Positions 8,478 through 17,445 of a stretch of 64,000 nt of DNA are shown in pieces. The stretch covers positions 1 to 64,000 of the forward strand of contig JBAYRN010000008.1 of NCBI GenBank assembly GCA_041676625.1, in the 5' to 3' direction. A program made the translations under genes and the position numbers. This DNA comes from JAEXNA01 sp041676625 (GTDB taxonomy: Bacteria > Vulcanimicrobiota > Xenobia > Xenobiales > JADMJV01). The notes under the pieces are model-generated. The model ran no database searches. It saw nothing but the letters and a program-made list of their open reading frames with translations, and was not told where the DNA came from. The first letter of the stretch is position 1; each line of letters opens with the position of its first letter.

Positions 8478-9044
8478 CTACTCGCTCAGGGCGCTTGCGA
8501 TCGCCGTATCATAGGCTGCGGTGAGCGAAAAAACCTTAGCCCGTAAGCGTCTTCGATAGCCTTGATCGATCTGGCCGGAGGTGGCCCGGAGAGCAAACTC
8601 TTCATAATCGTTGGGGTCGCACAAGACCATCACGCTTTCGCTGTTCTTGGCAGCGGCCCGTAGCAAGGTAGGGCCCCCGATATCGATCAACTCGATGAGT
8701 TCGTCGGTACTCTGAATGGAGGCCGGAGGAAAGGGATGGAGGTTGACCACCACCAGGTCGATGGGCTCCACACCGATCCGGTCGGCCTCCTCTTCGTCTT
8801 GTCCGCGACGGTACAGGATGCCACCGTGGATCTCCGGCTGCAGAGTCTTGACCCGTCCGCCGAAACACTCCGGGAAACCCGTAAACTCGGTGATGTCTAT
8901 GGGGCGAACTCCGCACTCTCTCAAGGCCCTCGCGGTGCCGTCGGTGGACAGAAACTCGCAACCGGGGGCGACCTGAGCCAGCGCTTCGAGCAGTTGCTTC
9001 AAACCGGTCTTGTCGGCTACCGAAATGAGCGCTCTCTCAAACAC
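8478..9044 (-). CDS. purH: IMP cyclohydrolase domain of PurH, stand-alone
   Basis: A 188-residue protein matching the N-terminal MGS-like half of bifunctional PurH: ALISVADKTGL, the STDGTARAL loop, VKTLQPEIHGGILYRR, DLVVVNLHPF and DIGGPTLLRAAAKN. It closes 5-formamido-AICAR to IMP. Bifunctional PurH is usually just over 500 residues; here the ORF stops after FSLTAAYDTAIASALSE, the natural domain boundary. No AICAR transformylase domain follows, because the next gene is convergent. The start overlaps the purB stop by 8 bp, so it is the last gene of the purA-purB-purH operon. Confidence 0.9.
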   Translation of the reverse strand: MFERALISVADKTGLKQLLEALAQVAPGCEFLSTDGTARALRECGVRPIDITEFTGFPECFGGRVKTLQPEIHGGILYRRGQDEEEADRIGVEPIDLVVVNLHPFPPASIQSTDELIELIDIGGPTLLRAAAKNSESVMVLCDPNDYEEFALRATSGQIDQGYRRRLRAKVFSLTAAYDTAIASALSE

Positions 9045-10425
9045 GCGCCACCTCCTTTTGCAAGTAGTTAAGCCAGGGCTCTATGGCCGCCCGAGTCTGC
9101 TCGGCCGCCGGTCTGACCAGCCTGAGGGGACTGCCCAGGGCCTCGATCTGGCGGGGCTGCAGTCTGGCCCAGTAAGGGGCCACTTCGGGATCGCTTTGCA
9201 GCAAGCTCACCAGGTCTCCCTCTTGCAGGGTGAGTTTTCTCACTTTCTCGTGGGCATCGGGATACCCCACTGAAGAGAGGAGCACCTGGGCGGGACCGGA
9301 GACCACCTCGGACAGAGCCTCCAGCCTGCGGGCCATCAACTCTCGATCGACAAAAAGCTTGCTCAAGCCTTGAGCTGTACGGTCGGCTGCCACCGCCAGC
9401 CCCAGCAGGAGCCTGGGTTGAAATCGCGCCGAGGCCGAGTTGGTGAGATCCCGCTGATGTTCGGAGATCTGGTCCATGTAGTAGGTGAAGATGGTGGGCA
9501 GAAAAGTCTTCCAGAGGCTCTTGATGTTTTCCCAGGTGATGGGGTTTCGTTTGTGAGGCATCGCCGAGGAGCCCACCTGGTGGGCGCTGTCGAACTCTTC
9601 GGCCACTTCGGCGATCTCACTGCGTTGGAGATGCCGCAGGTCGTCGGCCAGATTGGCTAGGACGCCGAAGAGCGCGCTGATGTGGTGCAAGACCGCAAGA
9701 GCCGGTTCCGGATGGGTGATCTGGGTGGAGCAGCGGTTGGGGGTAAGCCCGAGTTCTTGCAGAACCTCCTGCTCCAGGGCCCGGGGATCGTCAAACAGCA
9801 GACCCAGGGCCACGTAGGCTCCCACGGCTCCCGAAAACTTGCCCCGTAAAAGCTTGAGACTCCGCTCGAGTTCTTGCATTCCGGTGCCCAGCCGCTCGGC
9901 GAAGGTGGCCATCACGTAGCCGAAGGTGGTGGGCTCGGCGAACTGCCCGTGGGTCCGTCCGATGCAAGCGGTCTCGGCGTGTTCCTCCGCCAACCGAACC
10001 AACTCCTGAAGGACCTTCTTCAGTCTCGGCAGGACCAGCAGTTCCACCCCCTCCCGCAGGCGTAGCAGGTGGGCGTTGGAGAGAATGTCGTAAGAGGTCG
10101 CTCCCAGGTGGATGAAAGGGGCCACCTCGGGAGGGCTGTGGCGGGCCATCACGTTGACCACCGCTTTGAGATCGTGGCGCACTCGGTCCTCTTCCTCGAT
10201 GATCTCCTCGGGCTTTATTTTGCCAGGGAGTTCAGCCGCGGTTCTTTCCACGGCTTCGGCATCCAGCAGCCCCCGGCGAGCCAGAGCTCGCAGCAGGGCC
10301 AACTCCACCCGCACGCAATGGCGGCAGTACAGATCCCGGTCGGAAAGCAAGACCGCCTGTTCGGCCAGGCGACCCTTCAGGTAGCGGGCGATCAGAGGGT
10401 CTGGTAAAGAGAGTCGATCAGCCAT
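9037..10425 (-). CDS. purB: Adenylosuccinate lyase
   Basis: A 462-residue fumarase-superfamily lyase that converts SAICAR to AICAR and adenylosuccinate to AMP. The superfamily signature GSSAMPHKRNPI is intact, and the upstream active-site motifs GATSYDILSNAH and GRTHGQFAEPTTFG are present. It overlaps the end of purA by 8 bp and the start of the purH cyclohydrolase by 8 bp, indicating translational coupling in one purine operon. Length is normal for the family. Confidence 0.96.
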   Translation of the reverse strand: MADRLSLPDPLIARYLKGRLAEQAVLLSDRDLYCRHCVRVELALLRALARRGLLDAEAVERTAAELPGKIKPEEIIEEEDRVRHDLKAVVNVMARHSPPEVAPFIHLGATSYDILSNAHLLRLREGVELLVLPRLKKVLQELVRLAEEHAETACIGRTHGQFAEPTTFGYVMATFAERLGTGMQELERSLKLLRGKFSGAVGAYVALGLLFDDPRALEQEVLQELGLTPNRCSTQITHPEPALAVLHHISALFGVLANLADDLRHLQRSEIAEVAEEFDSAHQVGSSAMPHKRNPITWENIKSLWKTFLPTIFTYYMDQISEHQRDLTNSASARFQPRLLLGLAVAADRTAQGLSKLFVDRELMARRLEALSEVVSGPAQVLLSSVGYPDAHEKVRKLTLQEGDLVSLLQSDPEVAPYWARLQPRQIEALGSPLRLVRPAAEQTRAAIEPWLNYLQKEVARV

Positions 10426-11785
10426 GGGATTTTAGGATGTGTTCGGCCCGGCCAGGGCCCACCGAGACGATCCGCACGGGGATGCCCACAAACTCCTCGA
10501 TCCGATCGATGAACCTCCTGGCCGTCTCTGGAAGCTCCGAGTACTGCTTGATTCCGGCGATCTCGCCGAAGCCTTCAAACTCTTCATACTGGGGTGTGCA
10601 GGCGGCCAAATGGTGGATGCGGGAAGGGAGAGACCGGATCACCTGATCACCGTCTCGATAGCCAACCACCAGCTTCAGCCTGGGTATCCCGGCCAGCACG
10701 TCCAGCTTGGTGAGCGCCAATTCAGTGAGGCCCGAGACCTGCACTGAGTGCTTGACCGCGACCAGGTCCAGCCAGCCGGTGCGGCGGGGCCTACCCGTGG
10801 TGGTGCCGTACTCCTGGCCGGCCAGGCGCAGCCAGCGCCCCATCAACAGCTCATCACCGGCCAGAGCCTTCTCTTTGTCCTCTTCGGTCATCGTTACTTG
10901 ACCTCGGAGATCCTGAGTCTTGATGGTGTCGTACTCACCCAACTCCCCGAGATAGGGGCCTTCGCCTACCCGGGTGGAGTAAGCCTTCACGATCCCGATC
11001 CGGCGCTCGGGCACGAATGCTGTCCCGCTTCCGGACACGCAGCTACCCAGGGTGACCGAAGAGGAGGTCACGTAGGGGTAGCTGCCCCAATCGATATCCA
11101 AAAGACAACCCTGGGCGCCCTCGAAAAGAAGGGACTTGCCCTGGCGGCTGTAGTCCTGCAGCAACTGCGCGGTATCGCAAACCAAGTGCGCGAACTTCTC
11201 TGCCAACTCCAGAACCCGGGCCAGTTCTCGCTCCACATCCAGGGGCTCCAGAGCGTAAATCTTGGAGAGCAAGTCATTCTTGAAGGTGGCCACCGAGCGA
11301 AAGCGATCGCTGAAATGTTTCACGTCGACCCGGCCGTCCTGGGTCACCAGTTCGCCCACCCGCAGGCCCCGCCGGGAAGCGCGATCTTCATAGCACGGGC
11401 CGATACCCTTGGCGGTGGTACCCAGTTCCTGAGCTTTGTGGCCGTCGATGACCTTGTGCCAGGGCATCACCAGGTGGGCCCGGTCGGAGAGGTAGAGATT
11501 GGAGCAGTTCACCCCCCGTTTGGTGAGGGTCTCAATCTCATCGACCAGTCCCTCGGGGCACACTACTACTCCCGCACCAATGATGTTGCTCACCCGGGGA
11601 TAGAGAATGCCTGAAGGGATCAGGTGGAGCGGATAGGAGACGCCGTCCCAAACGATGGTATGACCGGCGTTATTGCCGCCGTTGTAGCGGACCACGCAAT
11701 CGAAACTGCCGTCTTCCAGCAACGAATCGACGATTTTACCCTTGCCCTCGTCCCCGTACTGGGCACCGACCACCAAAGTTGACAT
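10418..11785 (-). CDS. purA: Adenylosuccinate synthetase
   Basis: A 455-residue GTP-dependent enzyme converting IMP and aspartate to adenylosuccinate. It starts MSTLVVGAQYGDEGKGKIVD, containing the family P-loop GDEGKGK, and carries the C-terminal TGRPRRTGWLD loop. AGGAGG stands nine bases before ATG 11785, so the upstream in-frame extension is not used. It is the first gene of purA-purB-purH and is separated from a divergent gene by 215 bp that should hold both promoters. Slightly longer than the usual 425-430 residues. Confidence 0.96.
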   Translation of the reverse strand: MSTLVVGAQYGDEGKGKIVDSLLEDGSFDCVVRYNGGNNAGHTIVWDGVSYPLHLIPSGILYPRVSNIIGAGVVVCPEGLVDEIETLTKRGVNCSNLYLSDRAHLVMPWHKVIDGHKAQELGTTAKGIGPCYEDRASRRGLRVGELVTQDGRVDVKHFSDRFRSVATFKNDLLSKIYALEPLDVERELARVLELAEKFAHLVCDTAQLLQDYSRQGKSLLFEGAQGCLLDIDWGSYPYVTSSSVTLGSCVSGSGTAFVPERRIGIVKAYSTRVGEGPYLGELGEYDTIKTQDLRGQVTMTEEDKEKALAGDELLMGRWLRLAGQEYGTTTGRPRRTGWLDLVAVKHSVQVSGLTELALTKLDVLAGIPRLKLVVGYRDGDQVIRSLPSRIHHLAACTPQYEEFEGFGEIAGIKQYSELPETARRFIDRIEEFVGIPVRIVSVGPGRAEHILKSHG

Positions 11786-12000
11786 AGCATCGGACCTCCT
11801 GGACCGATGCCGGGCTTCTCGTCGTATGACCGGAGACCTTTTAGGGCTTGCTCTCTTTAAATTTTTGTGTACGGATGGCAACAATCGGGCAATGGAAACC
11901 CTTCACGATTTACAAATTCGATCTTCCGGACCCTTCACCGAGCGGCCATGATGTCATCACAGATAAAATGACTCAACCATCTCATTAGGAGTGTGCAACT

Positions 12001-12897
12001 ATGCGGAGATTACGCAGTGGCGGGGGCGGCGCATTTCGCCGTGCTCGCGTCTCGACACCACGAAATACCAATCAGGCAGTGCCAAGCGTCCGGCAGCAGT
12101 CGCGCGCCTCTACCGCTCCAAAGACGCAGGCTACCGCAGGACCAGCGTCCAACAGTCCTGCCGAAAAGGTCGCGGTTTCCAAAGAGGCCGCACAAAGCAA
12201 GCCCGCAGACGAAGCGGCGGCCCAGTCCAAGGCGCAGGGTCTTTTGGGTAATATGTGGGACGGGCTCAAGAACCTCAGTAACGCCGGTAAGAGCTTCGAA
12301 TTCGATGACAAGGAGCGGGAAAAAGCCAGCGCAGGGCTTTCCGCACTCAAGAAGATGGCCGGCGAAGACGGGGTACTCACTCCTGCTGATCGGGGCAACA
12401 TCATCGGTCAGATGGACAGTGCGATCACCAGTGAAAAGAATAAAACGGTCAGTCGAATCGCCGACGGTAAGATCCAGGAGGCCAAGAACAACCGCGGTCC
12501 CCTGCGCAAGGCACTGTTTCCTAACGCCCCCCTTGTGTCCAAAGTGGGGGGCCGCAAGAAACAAGAGGCGCTGAACGACCCTCAACACATGGCAACGGCT
12601 CGAAATCAGGCCCTGGGCGAGCTGAATCAGGGTTTCAAAGAGATGGGTATGAAAACCGAGGCGCCGGTCAGCATCGGCCAGGGGTTGCAGAACGCGCGAC
12701 AGATGCCCTCGATCAGTCTGGAAGACACCAACGCCTTTAAAGATACCATGTTGATGGTACGGGAAAAGGCCAAAGCCATGGGACTCCCGGAAGGGAAGTT
12801 TAAAGAGGGTCTACCGGTGGCTTTTCTGCAGGATGTGCTCGACGGCAAACCGGCCGCCAGCCTACTGAAGCACCAGGTCAACCCTTTCGGCAAGTAA
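12001..12897 (+). CDS. Hypothetical protein with disordered Ala/Ser/Lys-rich N-terminus
   Basis: A 298-residue protein of unknown function. Residues 1-75 are low complexity (Arg/Gly, then Ser/Ala/Pro/Lys) and lack a hydrophobic signal core. The segment VAVSKEAAQ followed by LLGNMWDGL closely parallels KVSKEASAT followed by LISGLMDWG in the glucosaminidase gene at 15189, so the two share an N-terminal module. The rest is helical and charged. The ATG is preceded by AGGAG (11987-11991). It could be an exported or injected protein, which is inference from the shared N-terminus only. Confidence 0.6.
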   Translation: MRRLRSGGGGAFRRARVSTPRNTNQAVPSVRQQSRASTAPKTQATAGPASNSPAEKVAVSKEAAQSKPADEAAAQSKAQGLLGNMWDGLKNLSNAGKSFEFDDKEREKASAGLSALKKMAGEDGVLTPADRGNIIGQMDSAITSEKNKTVSRIADGKIQEAKNNRGPLRKALFPNAPLVSKVGGRKKQEALNDPQHMATARNQALGELNQGFKEMGMKTEAPVSIGQGLQNARQMPSISLEDTNAFKDTMLMVREKAKAMGLPEGKFKEGLPVAFLQDVLDGKPAASLLKHQVNPFGK

Positions 12898-12920
12898 CCT
12901 TAGGATTTCGGGCCAATTCC

Positions 12921-14051
12921 TTATTTCAGCCCCTGGAGGAGTTCTACGAAATACTCAGCCCAGGTTTGGATAGGACCTTCCAGGCCGTTGGCGTGGAGCA
13001 TCAGCCTGCCTTCCACGATTCCCACCGCTTTGTAGAAGTCATCGGGACAGAGCTCTCTTTCTCGGAGGTGGGCGTGATTGTAGGCATAGGTAGCCAGTAG
13101 TTCACCGGCCGCCACCAACAGGCAGATGCGCGCTAAGACGTTGGGAGCTTTGAGCAGAGCTTTGCGAAAGAGCACGTGCTCCAGATAGCGACTCAGCTCT
13201 TGGGAAAACCATTCCGGGTACTCGTTGGGGGGCATTTGCAGAACCACCTCGGCACCGAGAGCGGGGCTCTCGAAACCCTGGTCCTGGGTCAGGGCCCGGG
13301 CGATCGCGCTTGAAACCACCGGCTCCTTGGACTCCATGACCGGAATCAACTTTCGGCTGATCAGGTTCACGCTCCACAGGCCTTCCTGTTGAAGGGGAAC
13401 GGGCTTGGAAAGATATTCCGTGCCACCGCCGGTGACCGCCATGACCAGGCGCCACACGGCCTGGATCAATCCGTAACGAGGGTGTTGAGAAACTCCGGCC
13501 CGGCAGAACTCTTCCAACTGCAGGTAGTTAGGCCAATCCACCGCCTGCTCTCCCCACAAGCTCCATTGGCTATCGGCGGAGACCTCTTCGCACTCGGGGA
13601 GGGCCAGCAGATAGCTCAGCTCGGCCTCTCTTCCCTCCAGCGGTCGGCCCTTAGATTGGGCTACCGCGGTGCAGTAGAAGCTCAATCCCAGAAAGACTCC
13701 GTCGGGGGTGGCCATGGGGGCAAACGGAAAGGTTTGGCAGGCGGTGGGCTTGTTGGAGAAACCGCCATGTTTGTGGAGACTGCAGAGGCGATCTTCGTCC
13801 AGGAAAAAGCACGAACCGTTGAGTTTGGCCACAAAAACTCGGTCGTCGACAACCTGGAGGGGGGTGAAGCCCTCGTTGACCAGCTTTTCGGTGGTAGTGG
13901 AATGTTGGATGCGAGCGACGTCTTGAGGGGTGATCTCAACTTGAAAGTCGGAGCAGCTCTTGCCGCAAGAGATGCAGTCATACTGCAGAGGGGGTGTGTG
14001 CATTCCGGCCGGATTCGGTGACGAAAGACGAACTCCCGCGGACCGTATCAC
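12921..14051 (-). CDS. YkgJ-type cysteine-cluster protein
   Basis: A 376-residue protein with YDCISCGKSC near the N-terminus, FFLDEDRLCSLH, and TACQTFPF, the spaced cysteines of YkgJ/FliB-like metal-chelating clusters (Zn or Fe-S proposed for the family). The rest is helical and unassigned. GTG 14051 overlaps the TGA of the upstream esterase gene (GTGA), a coupling seen repeatedly in this window; ATG 14003 is an alternative that begins nearer the cysteine motif. FliB relatives methylate flagellin lysine, but no flagellin gene is here, so no substrate is proposed. Confidence 0.7.
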   Translation of the reverse strand: MIRSAGVRLSSPNPAGMHTPPLQYDCISCGKSCSDFQVEITPQDVARIQHSTTTEKLVNEGFTPLQVVDDRVFVAKLNGSCFFLDEDRLCSLHKHGGFSNKPTACQTFPFAPMATPDGVFLGLSFYCTAVAQSKGRPLEGREAELSYLLALPECEEVSADSQWSLWGEQAVDWPNYLQLEEFCRAGVSQHPRYGLIQAVWRLVMAVTGGGTEYLSKPVPLQQEGLWSVNLISRKLIPVMESKEPVVSSAIARALTQDQGFESPALGAEVVLQMPPNEYPEWFSQELSRYLEHVLFRKALLKAPNVLARICLLVAAGELLATYAYNHAHLRERELCPDDFYKAVGIVEGRLMLHANGLEGPIQTWAEYFVELLQGLK

Positions 14052-15052
14052 CAATTTTCTAGGATAAATTCAGCCATCAAGACTTCGGGATCCAACCCAC
14101 AATCGACCCCGTAACCGTTGAAACCGTGGGGAGCCCCCGGATACTGCACCAGAACCGCTCGGTTGCCCGCCGCAGCCCAACGGCAAGCCATGCGTCGGCT
14201 GTCCTCGGCCAGTAGATCGGCGGTACCCACCAGAAAAAGCCCGGCGGGCATGGGAGAGAGATCGCCGTACAGAGGCGAGTAGCGAGGGTCGCGCCGTTGC
14301 TGGTCGGATCTCCCGGGAAGGAAATATTCCAGGTATTGATTCATGTCCTCGGGGCTCAGATCCGGAAAATCCTCGGGGCGGGCGTTTCTCCACACCTCGG
14401 AGCGGCCCAGATCGAAGACTCCGTAGAAGAGGACGGCACTTTGAAAGGCCGTACGCTCTTCAGGGGTCAATCGGCAGAGGGTGAGGGCGGCCAGATGTGA
14501 GCCCGCGGAGCCTCCGGTGATGGCCAACTTGTTCAGGTCCCAGGGGTTGTCCAGCAGCCACCGAGCAGCCGCTTCGCAGTCGTCGGGGGCGGCCGGGAAG
14601 GGGTGCTCGGGGGCCAGCCGATAGTCGGGGCTCACGACCACCGCCCGGGTGCGCCGGGCCAGAGCCCAGTTTCTCTTTTCGTCACTCAGCGCCGAACCCA
14701 GGGCCCAGCCACCACCATGGACGGCCAGGACCGCCCCTTGTAAAGTTCCGGCCGGGACCAGCACCCGCAGCCGGACTCCCTGAAACTCCTCCCAGCGCGA
14801 CACTTCCCCGGGCTGCAGGTCTTCGACCTCGGCCCCGGCCAGCCAGGCGCGGCCGGCTGCCAGCTTTTCTTCATCGGTTTGGGGTGTTTCCTGGGCCCGC
14901 ATGTCCCGCAGGGCCTGCATGATGTGATCGAAGGCGTGAGGGGGGCACCCGGGATCCAGTTCGCTGAACTGACCCTGGTCTGCCCAGGTGAGCCGGGATA
15001 AGATCGGTAGGGCTAAAGCTGATAAAAGAAATTCTCGGCGCTTGAGGAGCAT
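14048..15052 (-). CDS. Alpha/beta hydrolase (HSL-type esterase), Tat signal
   Basis: A 334-residue esterase/lipase of the hormone-sensitive-lipase family. The oxyanion-hole motif is VHGGGWALGS, the nucleophile elbow is GGSAGS (variant of GDSAG), the acid lies in GTADLLAEDS and the His in GAPHGF. The N-terminus KRREFLLSALALPIL has a twin-arginine motif and hydrophobic core, so export by Tat is likely. It is translationally coupled to the Cys-cluster gene downstream. The physiological ester is unknown. Confidence 0.85.
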   Translation of the reverse strand: MLLKRREFLLSALALPILSRLTWADQGQFSELDPGCPPHAFDHIMQALRDMRAQETPQTDEEKLAAGRAWLAGAEVEDLQPGEVSRWEEFQGVRLRVLVPAGTLQGAVLAVHGGGWALGSALSDEKRNWALARRTRAVVVSPDYRLAPEHPFPAAPDDCEAAARWLLDNPWDLNKLAITGGSAGSHLAALTLCRLTPEERTAFQSAVLFYGVFDLGRSEVWRNARPEDFPDLSPEDMNQYLEYFLPGRSDQQRRDPRYSPLYGDLSPMPAGLFLVGTADLLAEDSRRMACRWAAAGNRAVLVQYPGAPHGFNGYGVDCGLDPEVLMAEFILENW

Positions 15053-15188
15053 GAAGGTTGGTTCGCAATGGGCTTCGGCAGCTCCCGCAACAAGCTACCG
15101 GCAAAGGGCAACAATTTGATCTCAACGTTTACACTTCGGCAACATTTCTTGGAACCGAATTAGACCGGGACATGGGCACAATATGGCT

Positions 15189-16220
15189 ATGACCAAAATT
15201 GCTTCCAAACCTCCCTCCTCTTCCCCCAGCGTACAAAAGTCGACCCCGGCGAAAGCTTCCGGCGGTGCGGCTCAGTCGTCGGCCAGAACCTCAGCGGTAA
15301 CGACCGGCTCGAGCGATGTGGCCAAGGTGTCCAAAGAGGCGAGCGCCACACCCACCGGTAACAGCGGTGTCGGCAACCTGATCTCCGGATTGATGGATTG
15401 GGGCGGGACGCCCACCGCCGACGCTGGAAAGCAAGCTGCCGAAACCAAGCCCCTGGAGTTGGATAAAGGTCAGCTTCTCCGTAAAGGGGCCAGCGGAGAC
15501 AAGGTCTCCCAACTCCAGGAGATGCTCAACTCCAAGGGGGCAAAGCTAGACGTCGACGGCAAGTTTGGACCCAAAACTCTGGAAGCCCTCAAGAAGTTTC
15601 AACAGAGCAACGAACTCGGTGTCGACGGCGTCGTAGGTCCCAAGACCCTGGAAAAACTCAACGGAGCGGCAGCCGAGGGCAAGGCCACGGACTCTCCCGA
15701 CGGCAAACAGGTCGAACCTCCGGCCGGAGACAAAGCCGTGGACCAGACCCCGGGGGCGGACAAGGGCCAGGGGACCGATGGGACCGGCCAATTTGCAAAC
15801 ACCCGGGAAGCCCTCAATAAACTCCCTGAGAAACTGAGCAAGTACGCCGATGCCTTCCAGGCAGCGGGTGAGAAGTACGGAGTCGATCCTCGCTTCCTGG
15901 CCGCCATCTCGATGCACGAAACCGGCAACGGTACCTCCAGCGCTTTCCGAAACAAGAACAACGCCATGGGGATCTCGGGTAAGGGAGGACCCAAGCACAT
16001 TTCTTCGGTGGAGGAGTCCATCAACATCATGGCCAGAACCCTGGCCAAAAAGGACGGCTACTACAAAGGCAAAAACACCATCGGTGATATCGGCAAGGTC
16101 TACGCGCCCTCCGGTGCGGCCAACGACCCCACGGGGCTGAACGCTTACTGGGCCGGAGGCGTGGCCAAGAACTTCAAGATGTTCGGGGGAGACCCGCTGT
16201 CTCAGGTGGTCTTTCGTTAG
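15189..16220 (+). CDS. Peptidoglycan-binding / glucosaminidase protein without Sec signal
   Basis: A 343-residue protein. Residues about 1-100 are disordered Ser/Ala/Thr/Lys-rich with a KVSKEA motif. Residues about 100-160 form a PG_binding_1 domain (LRKGASGDKVSQLQEMLNSK through GVVGPKTLEKL). Residues about 215-343 form a FlgJ-like N-acetylglucosaminidase domain with the catalytic Glu in SMHETGNGTSS and the NKNNAMGI motif. Cell-wall targets require export, yet no signal peptide is present. ATG 15189 is preferred to ATG 15183 because CACAAT lies six bases before it (weak -10); neither has an SD. Confidence 0.8.
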   Translation: MTKIASKPPSSSPSVQKSTPAKASGGAAQSSARTSAVTTGSSDVAKVSKEASATPTGNSGVGNLISGLMDWGGTPTADAGKQAAETKPLELDKGQLLRKGASGDKVSQLQEMLNSKGAKLDVDGKFGPKTLEALKKFQQSNELGVDGVVGPKTLEKLNGAAAEGKATDSPDGKQVEPPAGDKAVDQTPGADKGQGTDGTGQFANTREALNKLPEKLSKYADAFQAAGEKYGVDPRFLAAISMHETGNGTSSAFRNKNNAMGISGKGGPKHISSVEESINIMARTLAKKDGYYKGKNTIGDIGKVYAPSGAANDPTGLNAYWAGGVAKNFKMFGGDPLSQVVFR

Positions 16221-17443
16221 GACCTGAGAAGCTCGAGGGGGCGACCGTTCCAGCGGGGAAAGAGTTCGCTATTCGAGGATATCCCTAGATGCTGCCCGGC
16301 AACTCCGGCAAACAACTGCCGAAAGTCTGTGGTCACCGGCAGGTCCCGCCCGTCTTCCAGATTGTCTCGAGAGAGAGGGCCAACCTGGCCGTAAACCTTA
16401 CCTCCGGCAACTTCGCCCCCCAGCACGAACATGCACGATCCTCGCCCGTGGTCGGTGCCACCCGCTCCGTTTTGGGCCACCGTGCGGCCGAACTCGGTCA
16501 TAGTCATGAGTACCACCGATTCTTGATGCTTACCCAGATCGGTCCAGAAAGCGTCGATCGAATTGGCCAGGTCGGCGGCGCGGTTGGCGAAGATTCCACG
16601 CCCTTGGCCTTGCGCCCGGTGGGTATCCCAGCCGTTGGATTCGGTGAAGGCGATCTCCAGGCCCACCTCACTTTTGACCAGAAACGCGATCTGCCGCAAG
16701 GAACGCCCCAGCGGCGATCTTGGGTAACGGACCCCGGGAGCAGGCTTGTACGCTTGATAGCGTCGGGCACTCAGAACATCGGCAGCTTCAAACGCTTCAC
16801 TTCCTCGGCGCCGCAGGGTCTGTTGAGTGGCCTGACGGTAAAGCGTTTCCAGGCTATCGCCGGTTGCTTCCGAGGTGGATTGGATCTTGAAGTCATCCAG
16901 AGAGGAGATAGCCAAAGTCGGCTGCTGCCCGTACAGAGACTTGGGGAGGGCTTCGGTCAGGGCCACACTGCGAAAAGGCGTGGCTTCATGGCCGAGCAGA
17001 CCGGAGGCCCGGTTGAGCCATCCGGAAGCCGCGTTCTTGCGGTCCACGATCCCGGTTTCCATGTAGTCCTGGGCGTCGAAGTGAGAACGGGTGGTATGGG
17101 GTGAGCCGATGCCGTGGACGATGGCCAGTTGCTGTTCCTGAAAGTGGTGTTGCAGGGGCTTTAGTGAGGGATGCAATCCGTAGCGGCCGTCCAGTTCCAG
17201 GGCCTTCCCTTCTCCCTGGTGGGGCAATAAGAGTTGGGGCCTCAGGTTCTTAAGCTCTTGGTCGTGGAGAGGCTGTACGGCTGCTAAACCGTCCATGGCG
17301 CCCCGCTGAAACAGCGCCACCAGGGTTTTTCGAGAGCCTGACTGGGCCGAGGCGGCGCGGGCCAGAAAGAGGGGCAGTCCTCCCCACCCGCAGGCCAGCA
17401 CGGCCAGGCTCGATCCTTTAAGAAATGCTCGTCGCGTCCACAT
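16217..17443 (-). CDS. DUF1501 family protein, Tat-exported
   Basis: A 408-residue sulfatase/alkaline-phosphatase-fold protein of the DUF1501 family. The N-terminus TRRAFLKGSSLAVLACGWGG is a textbook twin-arginine signal. Conserved family stretches include LVALFQRGAMDGLAAV, FDAQDYMETG, GWDTHRAQG, TEFGRT and GGTDHGRG. ATG 17443 has an SD (AGGAGATAGCG) and lies two bases after the DUF1800 stop; the pair forms a widespread conserved two-gene operon whose biochemical role is not established. Periplasmic. Confidence 0.9.
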   Translation of the reverse strand: MWTRRAFLKGSSLAVLACGWGGLPLFLARAASAQSGSRKTLVALFQRGAMDGLAAVQPLHDQELKNLRPQLLLPHQGEGKALELDGRYGLHPSLKPLQHHFQEQQLAIVHGIGSPHTTRSHFDAQDYMETGIVDRKNAASGWLNRASGLLGHEATPFRSVALTEALPKSLYGQQPTLAISSLDDFKIQSTSEATGDSLETLYRQATQQTLRRRGSEAFEAADVLSARRYQAYKPAPGVRYPRSPLGRSLRQIAFLVKSEVGLEIAFTESNGWDTHRAQGQGRGIFANRAADLANSIDAFWTDLGKHQESVVLMTMTEFGRTVAQNGAGGTDHGRGSCMFVLGGEVAGGKVYGQVGPLSRDNLEDGRDLPVTTDFRQLFAGVAGQHLGISSNSELFPRWNGRPLELLRS

Positions 17444-17445
17444 CG

